A stretch of 64,000 nt of DNA from Escherichia coli (GTDB taxonomy: Bacteria > Pseudomonadota > Gammaproteobacteria > Enterobacterales > Enterobacteriaceae), in the NCBI GenBank assembly GCA_021307345.1, contig CP089930.1, forward strand, positions 2,790,001 through 2,854,000, written 5' to 3'. The notes under the pieces were generated by a model that was given only the letters and a program-made list of their open reading frames with translations, did no database searches and was not told where the DNA came from. Positions 11,064-20,724 of this stretch are shown here, one piece after another (position 1 is the first letter of the stretch; each line of letters opens with the position of its first letter). Both the position numbers and the translations under genes were made by a program.

Positions 11064-12296
11064 ATGGCAAAGGTATCGCTGGAGAAAGACAAGATTAAGT
11101 TTCTGCTGGTAGAAGGCGTGCACCAAAAGGCGCTGGAAAGTCTTCGCGCGGCAGGTTACACCAACATCGAATTTCATAAAGGCGCGCTGGATGATGAACA
11201 ATTAAAAGAATCCATCCGCGATGCCCACTTCATCGGCCTGCGATCCCGAACCCATCTGACCGAAGAAGTGATCAATGCCGCAGAAAAGCTGGTCGCTATT
11301 GGCTGTTTTTGCATAGGCACAAACCAGGTTGATTTAAATGCTGCGGCAAAACGCGGGATTCCGGTATTTAACGCACCGTTTTCGAATACGCGTTCTGTCG
11401 CTGAGCTGGTGATTGGTGAACTTCTGCTGCTATTGCGCGGAGTGCCGGAAGCCAACGCCAAAGCGCACCGTGGCGTGTGGAACAAACTGGCGGCGGGGTC
11501 TTTTGAAGCGCGCGGCAAAAAGCTGGGTATCATTGGTTATGGTCATATCGGTACGCAGCTTGGCATTCTGGCGGAGTCGCTGGGGATGTATGTTTACTTC
11601 TATGATATTGAAAACAAACTGCCGCTGGGTAACGCGACGCAGGTGCAACATCTTTCCGACTTGCTGAATATGAGCGACGTGGTGAGCCTGCATGTGCCTG
11701 AAAACCCGTCTACCAAAAACATGATGGGCGCGAAAGAGATCTCACTGATGAAGCCCGGCTCGCTGCTGATTAACGCTTCGCGCGGTACTGTGGTCGATAT
11801 TCCGGCGCTGTGTGACGCACTGGCGAGCAAACATCTGGCTGGTGCGGCAATCGATGTATTCCCAACAGAACCAGCGACCAACAGCGATCCGTTTACTTCT
11901 CCGCTGTGCGAATTCGACAACGTCCTGCTGACGCCGCACATTGGCGGTTCGACTCAGGAAGCGCAGGAGAATATCGGCCTGGAAGTTGCGGGTAAATTGA
12001 TCAAGTACTCTGACAATGGCTCCACGCTCTCTGCGGTGAACTTCCCGGAAGTCTCGCTGCCGCTGCACGGTGGCCGCCGTCTGATGCACATCCACGAAAA
12101 CCGTCCGGGCGTGCTGACTGCGCTGAACAAAATCTTTGCCGAGCAGGGCGTTAACATCGCCGCGCAGTATCTGCAAACGTCTGCTCAGATGGGCTACGTA
12201 GTTATTGATATTGAAGCAGATGAAGACGTTGCTGAAAAAGCATTACAGGCAATGAAAGCGATTCCGGGCACCATTCGCGCCCGTCTGCTGTACTGA
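11064..12296 (+). CDS. serA: D-3-phosphoglycerate dehydrogenase
   Basis: SerA oxidises 3-phosphoglycerate with NAD+ in the first committed step of serine synthesis, and also reduces 2-oxoglutarate. The product is 410 residues: catalytic and nucleotide-binding domains of the D-2-hydroxyacid dehydrogenase type (GYGHIGTQLG Rossmann motif near residue 158; the arginine of NASRGT and the histidine of LTPHIGGS are catalytic) and a C-terminal ACT domain from about residue 340 that binds serine for feedback inhibition. The serine-binding motif region HENRPGVLT is intact. Single-gene transcript with a terminator downstream. Confidence 0.98.
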   Translation: MAKVSLEKDKIKFLLVEGVHQKALESLRAAGYTNIEFHKGALDDEQLKESIRDAHFIGLRSRTHLTEEVINAAEKLVAIGCFCIGTNQVDLNAAAKRGIPVFNAPFSNTRSVAELVIGELLLLLRGVPEANAKAHRGVWNKLAAGSFEARGKKLGIIGYGHIGTQLGILAESLGMYVYFYDIENKLPLGNATQVQHLSDLLNMSDVVSLHVPENPSTKNMMGAKEISLMKPGSLLINASRGTVVDIPALCDALASKHLAGAAIDVFPTEPATNSDPFTSPLCEFDNVLLTPHIGGSTQEAQENIGLEVAGKLIKYSDNGSTLSAVNFPEVSLPLHGGRRLMHIHENRPGVLTALNKIFAEQGVNIAAQYLQTSAQMGYVVIDIEADEDVAEKALQAMKAIPGTIRARLLY

Positions 12297-12316
12297 TTTC
12301 CCTTCTCTGACAAACA

Positions 12317-12346
12317 ACGGGCAGGTCGCTGACTTGCCCGTTTTTT
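12317..12346 (+). terminator. Intrinsic terminator of serA
   Basis: ACGGGCA and TGCCCGT flank a loop and are followed by TTTTTT, about 20 bases after the serA stop. Confidence 0.92.
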
Positions 12347-12494
12347 ATCTCTTTTCCCGCGCTTATAACTGTATTTGCAGTGTGCTGCAATCGCCTTTGC
12401 GAGTCTGCTCGAAGAAATAAATCAAAGCCAGATCAATGCGTTGCCTTTATTCGAAGAGGATTTACGATGGCGGGACAGCACAGGGCTGTAACGG

Positions 12495-12634
12495 TAAAGC
12501 CCTCACCGAAGCGAGGGCTTGAAGGAGAAGGGTTATGATGCGACTTGTCATCATACTGATTGTACTGTTACTCATAAGTTTCCCAGCTTATTAACAGTCA
12601 GTCTCAGGGGAGGAGCAATCCTCCCTTACCCTTA
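12495..12634 (-). ncRNA. sibC: Sib antisense RNA, copy 1
   Basis: The minus strand has a strong promoter, TTGACA (12669-12664) and TAATTT (12646-12641) with 17-base spacing, predicting a start near 12634. A GC-rich hairpin at 12496-12520 ends the transcript, giving about 140 nt, the size of Sib RNAs. The RNA fully covers the ibs ORF on the other strand and should repress the toxin through base pairing. The ends are predictions. Confidence 0.85.
12535..12594 (+). CDS. ibsC: Ibs small hydrophobic toxin, copy 1
   Basis: A 19-residue peptide, MMRLVIILIVLLLISFPAY, preceded by a strong AGGAGAAGGG ribosome site. Ibs peptides insert in the inner membrane and depolarise it when overexpressed; the Sib RNA on the opposite strand blocks this. 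Position 17 is Pro here, Gly in copy 2, and Ser in K-12 IbsC as I recall. It is too short for standard gene finders. Confidence 0.88.
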   Translation: MMRLVIILIVLLLISFPAY

Positions 12635-12887
12635 CTCACTAAATTAGGTTAAAGAATCAACGATGTCAATCAGGGCGATGCGGGGTGCATCGCCCTGAAC
12701 CGATCTTTTGGATAGCCACTTCATCGCCCGCGTTAACTGCCGTAATTAATCCCTTATCCCTGCAATGTATGTCTGCCTTACATAACGTTTTACGAGTGCG
12801 CTCGAAGAAAAGATTTAAAGGTAGATCAATGCGTTGTGGTTATTTAAAGAGAGTTTACGATGGCAGGGCAGCATGGGGCTGTAACGG

Positions 12888-13026
12888 TAAAGCCCTCACC
12901 GAAGCGAGGGCTTAAAGGAGAAGGGTTATGATGCGACTTGTCATCATACTGATTGTACTGTTACTGATAAGTTTCGGAGCTTATTAACAGTCAGTCACAG
13001 GGAGGAGTAATCCTCCCTTACCCTTA
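12888..13026 (-). ncRNA. Sib antisense RNA, copy 2
   Basis: Same design as copy 1: minus-strand TTGACA (13061-13056), 17-base spacer, TAATTT (13038-13033), predicted start near 13026, terminator hairpin at 12889-12913. It covers the second ibs ORF completely. Few differences from copy 1 are visible, so cross-regulation between the copies is possible. Confidence 0.85.
12928..12987 (+). CDS. Ibs small hydrophobic toxin, copy 2
   Basis: A 19-residue peptide, MMRLVIILIVLLLISFGAY, with the same AGGAGAAGGG ribosome site. It differs from copy 1 by Gly for Pro at position 17 plus a silent change. Likely a membrane-acting toxin of the Ibs family, held in check by the antisense Sib RNA. Confidence 0.87.
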   Translation: MMRLVIILIVLLLISFGAY

Positions 13027-13086
13027 CTCACTAAATTAGGTCAAAGAATCAACGATGTCAATCAGGGCGATGCAGGTGTATCGCCC

Positions 13087-13689
13087 TCACCACTCCCAGA
13101 CTTTCGACGGTGTAACCACCGCAGGCAGTGGGATATCCCACTCTTCAACCGGCAGTTTTTCTACTAACTGGCAATCATGCGCATAACCTACCGGCTGCAT
13201 TTTGTAGTGCTGCCAGTTTTGCAATGTCCGATCATAAAAACCGCCGCCCATTCCCAGGCGTTGACCGTACTCATCAAAGGCTACCAGCGGCGTGACCAGC
13301 ACATCTAACCGGGAAAGGGGAAGCACATCGCGCACGTCCAGTTTCGGCTCGTGGATCTTCAATCTGTTCATCACCAATTCGCTTTGCGGATGGTAATTCA
13401 GGAACAGTAAGTTACCAGCACTAAAAGGGTGTAAAACTGGAAGATACACGCGCTTACCGGCACGCCACAGTTGTTCTATGAGCGGTTGGGTGTCGAGCTC
13501 GCCATCAAAAGAGAGGAATACAGCGACCGTATGCGCCATCACCACCGGGGGATAAGTCATCATCCGGGTAGCGGCTTGTTGACCCATTTCTTGCTGTTGT
13601 TCCGGCGTTAACGCACGACGACGTTGCCGAATCATTTTGCGGATTTCTTGTCGGGATAATGTCAGAGGGAGTTCTGGTAGTTGCGTCAT
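13087..13689 (-). CDS. fau: 5-formyltetrahydrofolate cyclo-ligase
   Basis: Fau (YgfA) converts 5-formyl-THF to 5,10-methenyl-THF with ATP, and in E. coli it affects persister formation and biofilm. The start at 13689 (MTQLPELP, 200 residues) covers the conserved N-terminal SRQEIRKMIRQRRRAL segment. The K-12 annotation starts at the internal MIRQRRR (13635, 182 residues), and neither start has a strong ribosome site. Nucleotide/substrate motif GMGGGFYDR lies near the C-terminus. It is just downstream of ssrS on the same strand and cotranscribed with 6S RNA in E. coli. Its 3' end touches the second sib unit. Confidence 0.93.
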   Translation of the reverse strand: MTQLPELPLTLSRQEIRKMIRQRRRALTPEQQQEMGQQAATRMMTYPPVVMAHTVAVFLSFDGELDTQPLIEQLWRAGKRVYLPVLHPFSAGNLLFLNYHPQSELVMNRLKIHEPKLDVRDVLPLSRLDVLVTPLVAFDEYGQRLGMGGGFYDRTLQNWQHYKMQPVGYAHDCQLVEKLPVEEWDIPLPAVVTPSKVWEW

Positions 13690-13709
13690 GGCTGGTGCCA
13701 GGTAAGAAG

Positions 13710-13893
13710 GGAATCTCCGAGATGCCGCCGCAGGCTGTAACCCTTGAACCCTTGGTTCAAGGTGAATGTGTCGTCGCAGTTTTAAGGCTTCTCGGACGAA
13801 CCGAGCATGCTCACCAACCACGGAGCGCCACATTCTTGTGGTATGAAATATCGGCTCAGGGGACTGGCCCGCTTGCGAACATCTCAGAGAAAT
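13710..13893 (-). ncRNA. ssrS: 6S RNA
   Basis: A 184-nt match to E. coli 6S RNA on the minus strand, beginning ATTTCTCTGAGATG and ending GGAGATTCC. The two ends pair to form the closing stem. 6S RNA mimics an open promoter and binds sigma-70 RNA polymerase in stationary phase. I notice two C-to-U changes from the K-12 sequence as remembered, in the central to apical stem, both compatible with G-U pairing. It is processed from a transcript continuing into fau. Confidence 0.97.
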
Positions 13894-13934
13894 TTTGTCT
13901 TCACGGTTACTCTACCACAGTAAACCGAAAAGTG

Positions 13935-14396
<462 letters not shown>

Positions 14397-14430
14397 TCAT
14401 GAATCTTCCTCCCTTTGATGACGAATGCTT

Positions 14431-15009
14431 ATGTCTATACAGAACGAAATGCCTGGTTACAACGAAATGAACCAGTATCTGAACCAACAAGGGACGGGTC
14501 TGACCCCTGCTGAGATGCACGGTTTAATCAGCGGGATGATTTGCGGTGGCAATGACGACAGTTCATGGTTGCCGCTGCTTCACGACCTGACGAACGAAGG
14601 CATGGCTTTCGGTCATGAGCTGGCACAGGCATTGCGCAAAATGCACTCAGCCACCAGCGATGCCCTGCAGGATGACGGCTTCCTTTTTCAGCTTTATCTG
14701 CCTGATGGCGATGATGTCAGCGTTTTCGATCGCGCTGATGCGCTGGCAGGCTGGGTAAATCACTTCCTGCTTGGTCTTGGCGTGACTCAGCCGAAGCTGG
14801 ATAAAGTGACTGGCGAAACCGGTGAAGCCATCGACGATCTGCGTAACATCGCGCAACTGGGATATGACGAAGACGAAGATCAGGAAGAGCTGGAAATGTC
14901 GCTTGAAGAGATCATCGAGTACGTCCGTGTTGCTGCGCTGTTATGCCACGACACCTTTACTCATCCGCAACCGACCGCGCCAGAAGTACAAAAACCGACT
15001 CTACACTAA
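14431..15009 (+). CDS. ygfB: UPF0149 family protein YgfB
   Basis: A 192-residue UPF0149 protein, acidic near the C-terminus ([21 protein letters not shown]). The activity is not established in E. coli; in Pseudomonas a homologue affects ampDh3 expression. The ATG at 14431 is the family start; the ATG-like codon two codons earlier is not used. It is the first gene of ygfB-pepP-ubiH-ubiI, 25 bp before pepP, a conserved arrangement that ties it to ubiquinone synthesis genes by position only. Confidence 0.95.
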
Positions 15010-15034
15010 AAACAAAAAACGTAAGGAGAGTGTT

Positions 15035-16360
15035 ATGAGTGATATATCCCCGCAAGAATTTCAGCGTCGCCGTCAGGCTCTGGTGGAGCAAATGCAACCC
15101 GGCAGCGCCGCGCTGATTTTTGCCGCCCCGGAAGTGACCCGTAGCGCCGACAGCGAATATCCGTATCGTCAAAACAGTGACTTCTGGTACTTCACCGGCT
15201 TTAACGAACCGGAAGCGGTGCTGGTGCTGATTAAAAGCGATGACACTCATAACCACAGCGTTCTGTTTAACCGTGTGCGCGATCTGACGGCGGAGATCTG
15301 GTTTGGTCGTCGCTTAGGTCAGGATGCCGCGCCAGAGAAACTGGGCGTTGACCGTGCACTGGCGTTCAGCGAAATCAATCAGCAACTTTATCAACTGCTT
15401 AATGGCCTGGATGTGATTTATCACGCTCAGGGCGAATATACCTATGCTGATGAAATCGTGAACAGCGCGCTGGAAAAACTGCGTAAAGGCTCACGGCAAA
15501 ATCTCACCGCTCCGGCAACGATGATCGATTGGCGTCCTGTTGTTCATGAAATGCGCCTGTTCAAATCGCCAGAAGAGATTGCCGTACTTCGCCGCGCGGG
15601 TGAAATCACCGCACTGGCGCATACACGGGCGATGGAAAAATGCCGTCCGGGAATGTTCGAGTACCATCTGGAAGGCGAAATTCACCACGAATTTAACCGC
15701 CACGGCGCGCGCTATCCTTCCTATAACACCATTGTCGGCAGCGGTGAAAACGGCTGCATTCTGCACTACACCGAAAACGAGTGTGAACTGCGCGACGGCG
15801 ACCTGGTGTTGATTGACGCGGGCTGTGAATATAAAGGTTACGCTGGCGATATTACCCGTACCTTCCCGGTCAACGGCAAATTCACTCAGGCTCAGCGTGA
15901 AATCTACGACATTGTGCTGGAGTCTCTCGAAACCAGCCTGCGTCTGTATCGTCCGGGAACCTCCATTCAGGAAGTCACCGGTGAAGTTGTGCGCATTATG
16001 ATTAACGGCCTGGTAAAACTCGGTATCCTGAAAGGTGATGTCGATGAACTGATCGCTCAAAACGCCCACCGTCCTTTCTTTATGCATGGCCTTAGCCATT
16101 GGTTAGGGCTGGATGTCCATGACGTAGGTGTTTATGGTCAGGATCGTTCGCGTATTCTTGAACCGGGCATGGTACTGACCGTAGAGCCAGGTCTGTATAT
16201 CGCGCCGGATGCGGATGTGCCAGAACAATATCGCGGTATCGGCATTCGTATTGAAGACGACATTGTGATTACCGAAACTGGCAACGAAAACCTCACCGCC
16301 AGCGTGGTGAAAAAGCCGGAAGAAATCGAAGCGTTGATGGCAGCTGCGAGAAAGCAATGA
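15035..16360 (+). CDS. pepP: Xaa-Pro aminopeptidase P
   Basis: A cytoplasmic manganese aminopeptidase that removes N-terminal residues followed by proline. The product is 441 residues: an N-terminal creatinase-like domain and a C-terminal pita-bread catalytic domain. Metal ligands are seen in LIDAGCEY, GDITRTF, HGLSHWLGLDVHD, VEPGLYI and RIEDDI. The ATG at 15035 follows TAAGGAGAG. The stop overlaps the ubiH start (ATGA, 16357-16360), so translation is coupled. Confidence 0.98.
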   Translation: MSDISPQEFQRRRQALVEQMQPGSAALIFAAPEVTRSADSEYPYRQNSDFWYFTGFNEPEAVLVLIKSDDTHNHSVLFNRVRDLTAEIWFGRRLGQDAAPEKLGVDRALAFSEINQQLYQLLNGLDVIYHAQGEYTYADEIVNSALEKLRKGSRQNLTAPATMIDWRPVVHEMRLFKSPEEIAVLRRAGEITALAHTRAMEKCRPGMFEYHLEGEIHHEFNRHGARYPSYNTIVGSGENGCILHYTENECELRDGDLVLIDAGCEYKGYAGDITRTFPVNGKFTQAQREIYDIVLESLETSLRLYRPGTSIQEVTGEVVRIMINGLVKLGILKGDVDELIAQNAHRPFFMHGLSHWLGLDVHDVGVYGQDRSRILEPGMVLTVEPGLYIAPDADVPEQYRGIGIRIEDDIVITETGNENLTASVVKKPEEIEALMAAARKQ

Positions 16361-17535
16361 GCGTAATCATCGTCGGTGGCGGCATGGCGGGCGCGACGCT
16401 GGCGCTGGCTATTTCCCGGTTAAGTCACGGGGCGCTGCCGGTACATTTGATTGAAGCGACTGCGCCAGAGTCACATGCCCATCCGGGCTTTGATGGCCGG
16501 GCTATTGCGCTGGCGGCGGGCACCTGCCAGCAACTGGCACGTATCGGCGTCTGGCAATCTCTGGCTGATTGCGCAACCGCCATCACTACCGTGCATGTCA
16601 GCGATCGCGGTCATGCCGGATTCGTCACCCTCGCCGCAGAAGATTATCAACTGGCGGCGCTGGGGCAGGTTGTCGAGTTGCACAATGTCGGACAACGACT
16701 GTTTGCGCTGTTGCGCAAAGCGCCTGGCGTAACGCTGCACTGTCCGGATCGCGTTGTTAACGTTGCACGTACTCAGAGTAACGTTGAGGTGAAACTGGAG
16801 AGTGGTGAGACGCTGACGGGGAGCGTGCTGGTAGCCGCTGACGGCACCCATTCAGCGTTAGCCACCGCGTGCGGCGTTGACTGGCAGCAGGAGCCTTATG
16901 AGCAACTGGCGGTGATTGCCAACGTTGCGACCTCCGTTGCGCACGAAGGGCGCGCTTTTGAACGCTTCACGAAACATGGCCCGTTGGCGATGTTGCCGAT
17001 GTCTGACGGACGCTGTTCGCTGGTCTGGTGTCATCCACTGGAACGGCGCGAAGAGGTACTGGCGTGGAGTGATGATGAGTTCTGCCGTGAACTCCAGTCT
17101 GCGTTTGGCTGGCGACTGGGGCAAATTACTCATGCCGGAAAACGCAGTGCTTATCCGCTGGCGTTAACCCGCGCCGCCAAACCTATTACCCACCGCACCG
17201 TGCTGGTGGGCAATGCGGCGCAAACCCTGCACCCGATTGCCGGGCAAGGATTTAATCTCGGTATGCGTGATGTCATGAGCCTTGCTGAAACTCTGACTCA
17301 GGCGCAGGAGCGCGGAGACGACATGGGGGATTACGGCGTATTGTGCCGTTATCAGCAGCGTCGGCAGAGCGATCGCGAAGCAACCATCGGCGTCACGGAC
17401 AGCCTTGTTCATCTTTTTGCCAACCGCTGGGCGCCGCTGGTTGTTGGGCGCAACATCGGGCTGATGGCAATGGAATTATTCACCCCGGCACGCGATGTGC
17501 TGGCGCAGCGCACTCTCGGTTGGGTGGCGCGTTGA
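16357..17535 (+). CDS. ubiH: 2-octaprenyl-6-methoxyphenol hydroxylase UbiH
   Basis: A flavin monooxygenase that hydroxylates the ubiquinone ring (C1 position). The product is 392 residues with an N-terminal FAD dinucleotide fold (IIVGGGMAGA), a central DG-type motif (VAADGTHS), and a C-terminal FAD-ribityl motif (GNAAQTLHPIAGQG). It overlaps pepP by 4 bp and lies 22 bp before its paralogue ubiI. Oxygen-dependent quinone synthesis in the Ubi complex. Confidence 0.98.
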   Translation: MSVIIVGGGMAGATLALAISRLSHGALPVHLIEATAPESHAHPGFDGRAIALAAGTCQQLARIGVWQSLADCATAITTVHVSDRGHAGFVTLAAEDYQLAALGQVVELHNVGQRLFALLRKAPGVTLHCPDRVVNVARTQSNVEVKLESGETLTGSVLVAADGTHSALATACGVDWQQEPYEQLAVIANVATSVAHEGRAFERFTKHGPLAMLPMSDGRCSLVWCHPLERREEVLAWSDDEFCRELQSAFGWRLGQITHAGKRSAYPLALTRAAKPITHRTVLVGNAAQTLHPIAGQGFNLGMRDVMSLAETLTQAQERGDDMGDYGVLCRYQQRRQSDREATIGVTDSLVHLFANRWAPLVVGRNIGLMAMELFTPARDVLAQRTLGWVAR

Positions 17536-17557
17536 AGGCGGTTTTAAGGAATAAACA

Positions 17558-18760
17558 ATGCAAAGTGTTGATGTAGCCATTGTTGGCGGCGGCATGGTGG
17601 GGCTGGCGGTTGCCTGCGGCTTACAGGGCAGCGGCTTACGCGTCGCCGTACTGGAGCAGCGCGTACCTGAACCTCTGGCGGCGGATGCACCACCACAATT
17701 GCGCGTTTCGGCTATCAATGCCGCCAGCGAAAAATTACTTACCCGTCTTGGCGTCTGGCAGGACATTATGTCCCGTAGAGCCAGTTGCTATCACGGCATG
17801 GAAGTGTGGGACAAAGACAGCTTTGGTCACATCTCGTTTGACGATCAGAGCATGGGCTATAGCCATCTTGGGCATATCGTTGAAAACTCAGTGATTCACT
17901 ACGCGCTGTGGAACAAAGCGCATCAGTCGTCAGATATCACTCTGTTGGCCCCCGCAGAATTACAGCAGGTCGCCTGGGGAGAAAACGAAACCTTCCTGAC
18001 GCTGAAAGACGGCAGTATGTTAACGGCGCGTCTGGTGATTGGCGCAGACGGGGCAAACTCCTGGTTGCGCAACAAAGCCGATATTCCGCTGACTTTCTGG
18101 GATTATCAGCATCACGCGCTGGTGGCGACCATTCGCACTGAAGAACCGCATGACGCAGTAGCGCGGCAGGTTTTCCATGGCGAAGGCATTCTGGCCTTTT
18201 TACCGCTTAGCGATCCGCATCTTTGTTCGATTGTCTGGTCACTGTCGCCAGAGGAAGCGCAGCGGATGCAGCAGGCAGGCGAAGACGAATTTAATCGCGC
18301 GTTAAATATCGCTTTTGATAATCGCCTGGGCTTATGCAAGGTTGAGAGCGAGCGTCAGGTGTTTCCGCTGACGGGGCGTTATGCGCGCCAGTTTGCCGCG
18401 CACCGTCTGGCGCTGGTGGGCGACGCCGCGCATACCATTCATCCGCTGGCGGGGCAGGGCGTTAATCTCGGCTTTATGGATGCCGCAGAACTGATTGCTG
18501 AACTGAAACGGTTGCATCGTCAGGGCAAAGACATCGGACAGTATATTTACCTGCGTCGCTATGAGCGTAGCCGCAAGCACAGTGCGGCGCTGATGCTGGC
18601 TGGTATGCAGGGCTTTCGCGATCTGTTTTCCGGGGGCAATCCGGCGAAAAAACTGCTGCGCGATATTGGCCTGAAACTGGCCGATACGCTTCCTGGCGTT
18701 AAACCACAACTGATCCGTCAGGCTATGGGATTAAATGATTTGCCTGAATGGCTGCGTTAA
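17558..18760 (+). CDS. ubiI: 2-octaprenylphenol hydroxylase UbiI (VisC)
   Basis: A flavoprotein monooxygenase that adds the C5 hydroxyl in aerobic ubiquinone synthesis. The product is 400 residues with the FAD fold AIVGGGMVGL at the N-terminus, VIGADGANS mid-protein, and LVGDAAHTIHPLAGQG towards the C-terminus. It is homologous to UbiH just upstream. A ribosome site (TAAGGA) lies before the ATG. Last gene of the operon; a stem-loop terminator follows. Confidence 0.98.
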   Translation: MQSVDVAIVGGGMVGLAVACGLQGSGLRVAVLEQRVPEPLAADAPPQLRVSAINAASEKLLTRLGVWQDIMSRRASCYHGMEVWDKDSFGHISFDDQSMGYSHLGHIVENSVIHYALWNKAHQSSDITLLAPAELQQVAWGENETFLTLKDGSMLTARLVIGADGANSWLRNKADIPLTFWDYQHHALVATIRTEEPHDAVARQVFHGEGILAFLPLSDPHLCSIVWSLSPEEAQRMQQAGEDEFNRALNIAFDNRLGLCKVESERQVFPLTGRYARQFAAHRLALVGDAAHTIHPLAGQGVNLGFMDAAELIAELKRLHRQGKDIGQYIYLRRYERSRKHSAALMLAGMQGFRDLFSGGNPAKKLLRDIGLKLADTLPGVKPQLIRQAMGLNDLPEWLR

Positions 18761-18804
18761 AAATTTCTCCTCAACTGTTTATTTGATACCCATCACACTT
18801 TCTT

Positions 18805-18832
18805 CTCCCGGTTTTTTCGCCGGGAGATTTTG
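18805..18832 (+). terminator. Terminator of the ygfB-pepP-ubiH-ubiI operon
   Basis: CTCCCGG and CCGGGAG form a 7-bp stem around TTTTTTCG, followed by ATTTTGCT, 44 bases after the ubiI stop. Confidence 0.85.
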
Positions 18833-19206
18833 CTCATTTGAAATAAACTAATTTCACCACCAATTTCGCATTATATTTTCTAATGTTACGATTTTTTTAT
18901 TGAGTGATTTTTGGCATATTTTCAGTTCTTAATATTGGTTTATCCAAATCGTATTCCTGAAAGCATCATATTTGTATAAAAATAAAATAAATTTTTGGTT
19001 TTTTATTCTGTTGGGATTTTTGTGTTTTTTAACCATAAGCTAATGTGATGATCAATTTTACCTTATGGTTAACAGTCTGTTTCAGTGGTAAGTTCAGGCA
19101 AAAGAGAACGATTGCGTTGGGGACCGGGAGTGGCTCCGATGCTGGGTTTCATGGTGATAATTTCACCATGAAAAGTTGTCAGCCCCGCTTATTCAATGAG
19201 GACAAG
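18833..19206 (+). promoter_or_regulatory. gcvTHP control region and leader
   Basis: This 374-bp gap is very AT-rich to about 19030, as expected for the gcv region where GcvA, GcvR, Lrp, Crp and PurR act in E. coli; exact operators were not assigned. A perfect 8-bp inverted repeat (CATGGTGA / TCACCATG, 5-base loop) at 19150-19170 lies in the leader. An in-frame ORF is open from 19045 but lacks any homology to the GcvT family. Confidence 0.6.
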
Positions 19207-20301
19207 ATGGCACAACAGACTCCTTTGTACGAACAACACACGCTTTGCGGCGCTCGCATGGTGGATTTCCACGGCTGGATGATGCCGCTGCATTACGGTT
19301 CGCAAATCGACGAACATCATGCGGTACGTACCGATGCCGGAATGTTTGATGTGTCGCATATGACCATCGTCGATCTTCGCGGCAGCCGCACCAGGGAGTT
19401 TCTGCGTTATCTATTGGCGAACGATGTGGCGAAACTCACCAAAAGCGGTAAAGCCCTCTACTCCGGGATGTTGAATGCCTCTGGCGGTGTGATAGATGAC
19501 CTCATCGTCTACTACTTCACTGAAGATTTCTTCCGCCTTGTTGTAAACTCCGCCACCCGCGAAAAAGACCTCTCCTGGATTACCCAACACGCTGAACCTT
19601 TCGGCATCGAAATTACCGTTCGTGATGACCTTTCCATGATCGCTGTACAAGGGCCGAATGCGCAGGCAAAAGCTGCCACACTGTTTAATGACGCCCAGCG
19701 TCAGGCGGTGGAAGGGATGAAACCGTTCTTTGGCGTGCAGGCGGGCGATCTGTTTATTGCCACCACCGGTTACACCGGTGAAGCGGGTTATGAAATTGCG
19801 CTGCCCAATGAAAAAGCGGCCGATTTCTGGCGCGCGCTAGTGGAAGCGGGTGTTAAACCCTGTGGCCTGGGCGCGCGTGACACACTGCGTCTGGAAGCGG
19901 GTATGAATCTTTATGGTCAGGAGATGGACGAAACTATTTCTCCTTTAGCCGCCAACATGGGCTGGACTATCGCCTGGGAACCGGCAGATCGTGACTTCAT
20001 CGGTCGTGAAGCTCTGGAAGTGCAGCGTGAGCATGGCACAGAAAAACTGGTTGGTCTGGTGATGACCGAAAAAGGCGTGCTGCGTAATGAACTGCCGGTA
20101 CGTTTTACTGACGCGCAGGGCAACCAGCATGAAGGCATTATCACCAGCGGTACTTTCTCCCCGACGCTGGGTTACAGCATTGCGCTGGCGCGTGTGCCGG
20201 AAGGTATTGGTGAAACAGCGATTGTGCAAATTCGCAACCGTGAAATGCCGGTTAAAGTGACGAAACCTGTTTTTGTGCGTAACGGCAAAGCCGTCGCGTG
20301 A
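19207..20301 (+). CDS. gcvT: Glycine cleavage T protein (aminomethyltransferase)
   Basis: T protein takes the aminomethyl group from lipoyl-GcvH to form 5,10-methylene-THF and ammonia. The product is 364 residues with the GcvT folate-binding fold: [11 protein letters not shown] at the N-terminus, FDVSHM near residue 50, and [11 protein letters not shown] near 190. The ATG at 19207 follows GAGGAC. First gene of gcvTHP, 23 bp before gcvH. Confidence 0.98.
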
Positions 20302-20324
20302 TTTACTTTTTTGGAGATTGATTG

Positions 20325-20714
20325 ATGAGCAACGTACCAGCAGAACTGAAATACAGCAAAGAACACGAATGGCTGCGTAAAGAAGCCGACGGCACTTACA
20401 CCGTTGGCATCACCGAACACGCTCAGGAGCTGTTAGGCGATATGGTGTTTGTTGACCTGCCGGAAGTGGGCGCAACGGTTAGCGCGGGCGATGACTGCGC
20501 GGTTGCCGAATCAGTAAAAGCGGCGTCAGACATTTATGCGCCAGTAAGCGGTGAAATCGTGGCGGTAAACGACGCACTGAGCGATTCCCCGGAACTGGTG
20601 AACAGCGAACCGTATGCAGGCGGTTGGATCTTTAAAATCAAAGCCAGCGATGAAAGCGAACTGGATTCACTGCTGGATGCGACCGCATACGAAGCATTGT
20701 TAGAAGACGAGTAA
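20325..20714 (+). CDS. gcvH: Glycine cleavage H protein (lipoyl carrier)
   Basis: H protein carries the aminomethyl group between P, T and L proteins on a lipoyl arm. The product is 129 residues; the lipoylated lysine is K65 counting Met (K64 in the mature chain), in [16 protein letters not shown] precedes the start. The strand and order gcvT-gcvH-gcvP is the standard operon. Confidence 0.98.
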   Translation: MSNVPAELKYSKEHEWLRKEADGTYTVGITEHAQELLGDMVFVDLPEVGATVSAGDDCAVAESVKAASDIYAPVSGEIVAVNDALSDSPELVNSEPYAGGWIFKIKASDESELDSLLDATAYEALLEDE

Positions 20715-20724
20715 CGGCTTTATT

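Larger units (their letters stand above)
12401..13091. repeat. Two tandem sib/ibs (QUAD) repeat units
   Basis: Two near-identical units (about 12401-12700 and 12794-13091) are offset by 393 bp. Each has an upstream segment with GCTCGAAGAAA and TAGATCAATGCGTTG-like sequence, a plus-strand 19-codon hydrophobic ORF (ibs), and a minus-strand promoter and stem-loop for a Sib antisense RNA. K-12, as I recall, carries one such unit (sibC) between serA and fau, so this locus looks duplicated. The second unit runs into the 3' end of fau. Confidence 0.88.

Noticed and set aside
13690-13833. 48-residue N-terminal extension of fau
   Set aside because: It would run through the 6S RNA gene; no family member has it.
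19045-19206. 54-residue extension of GcvT or a leader peptide
   Set aside because: No ribosome site and no similarity to GcvT; the leader there is regulatory RNA or DNA.
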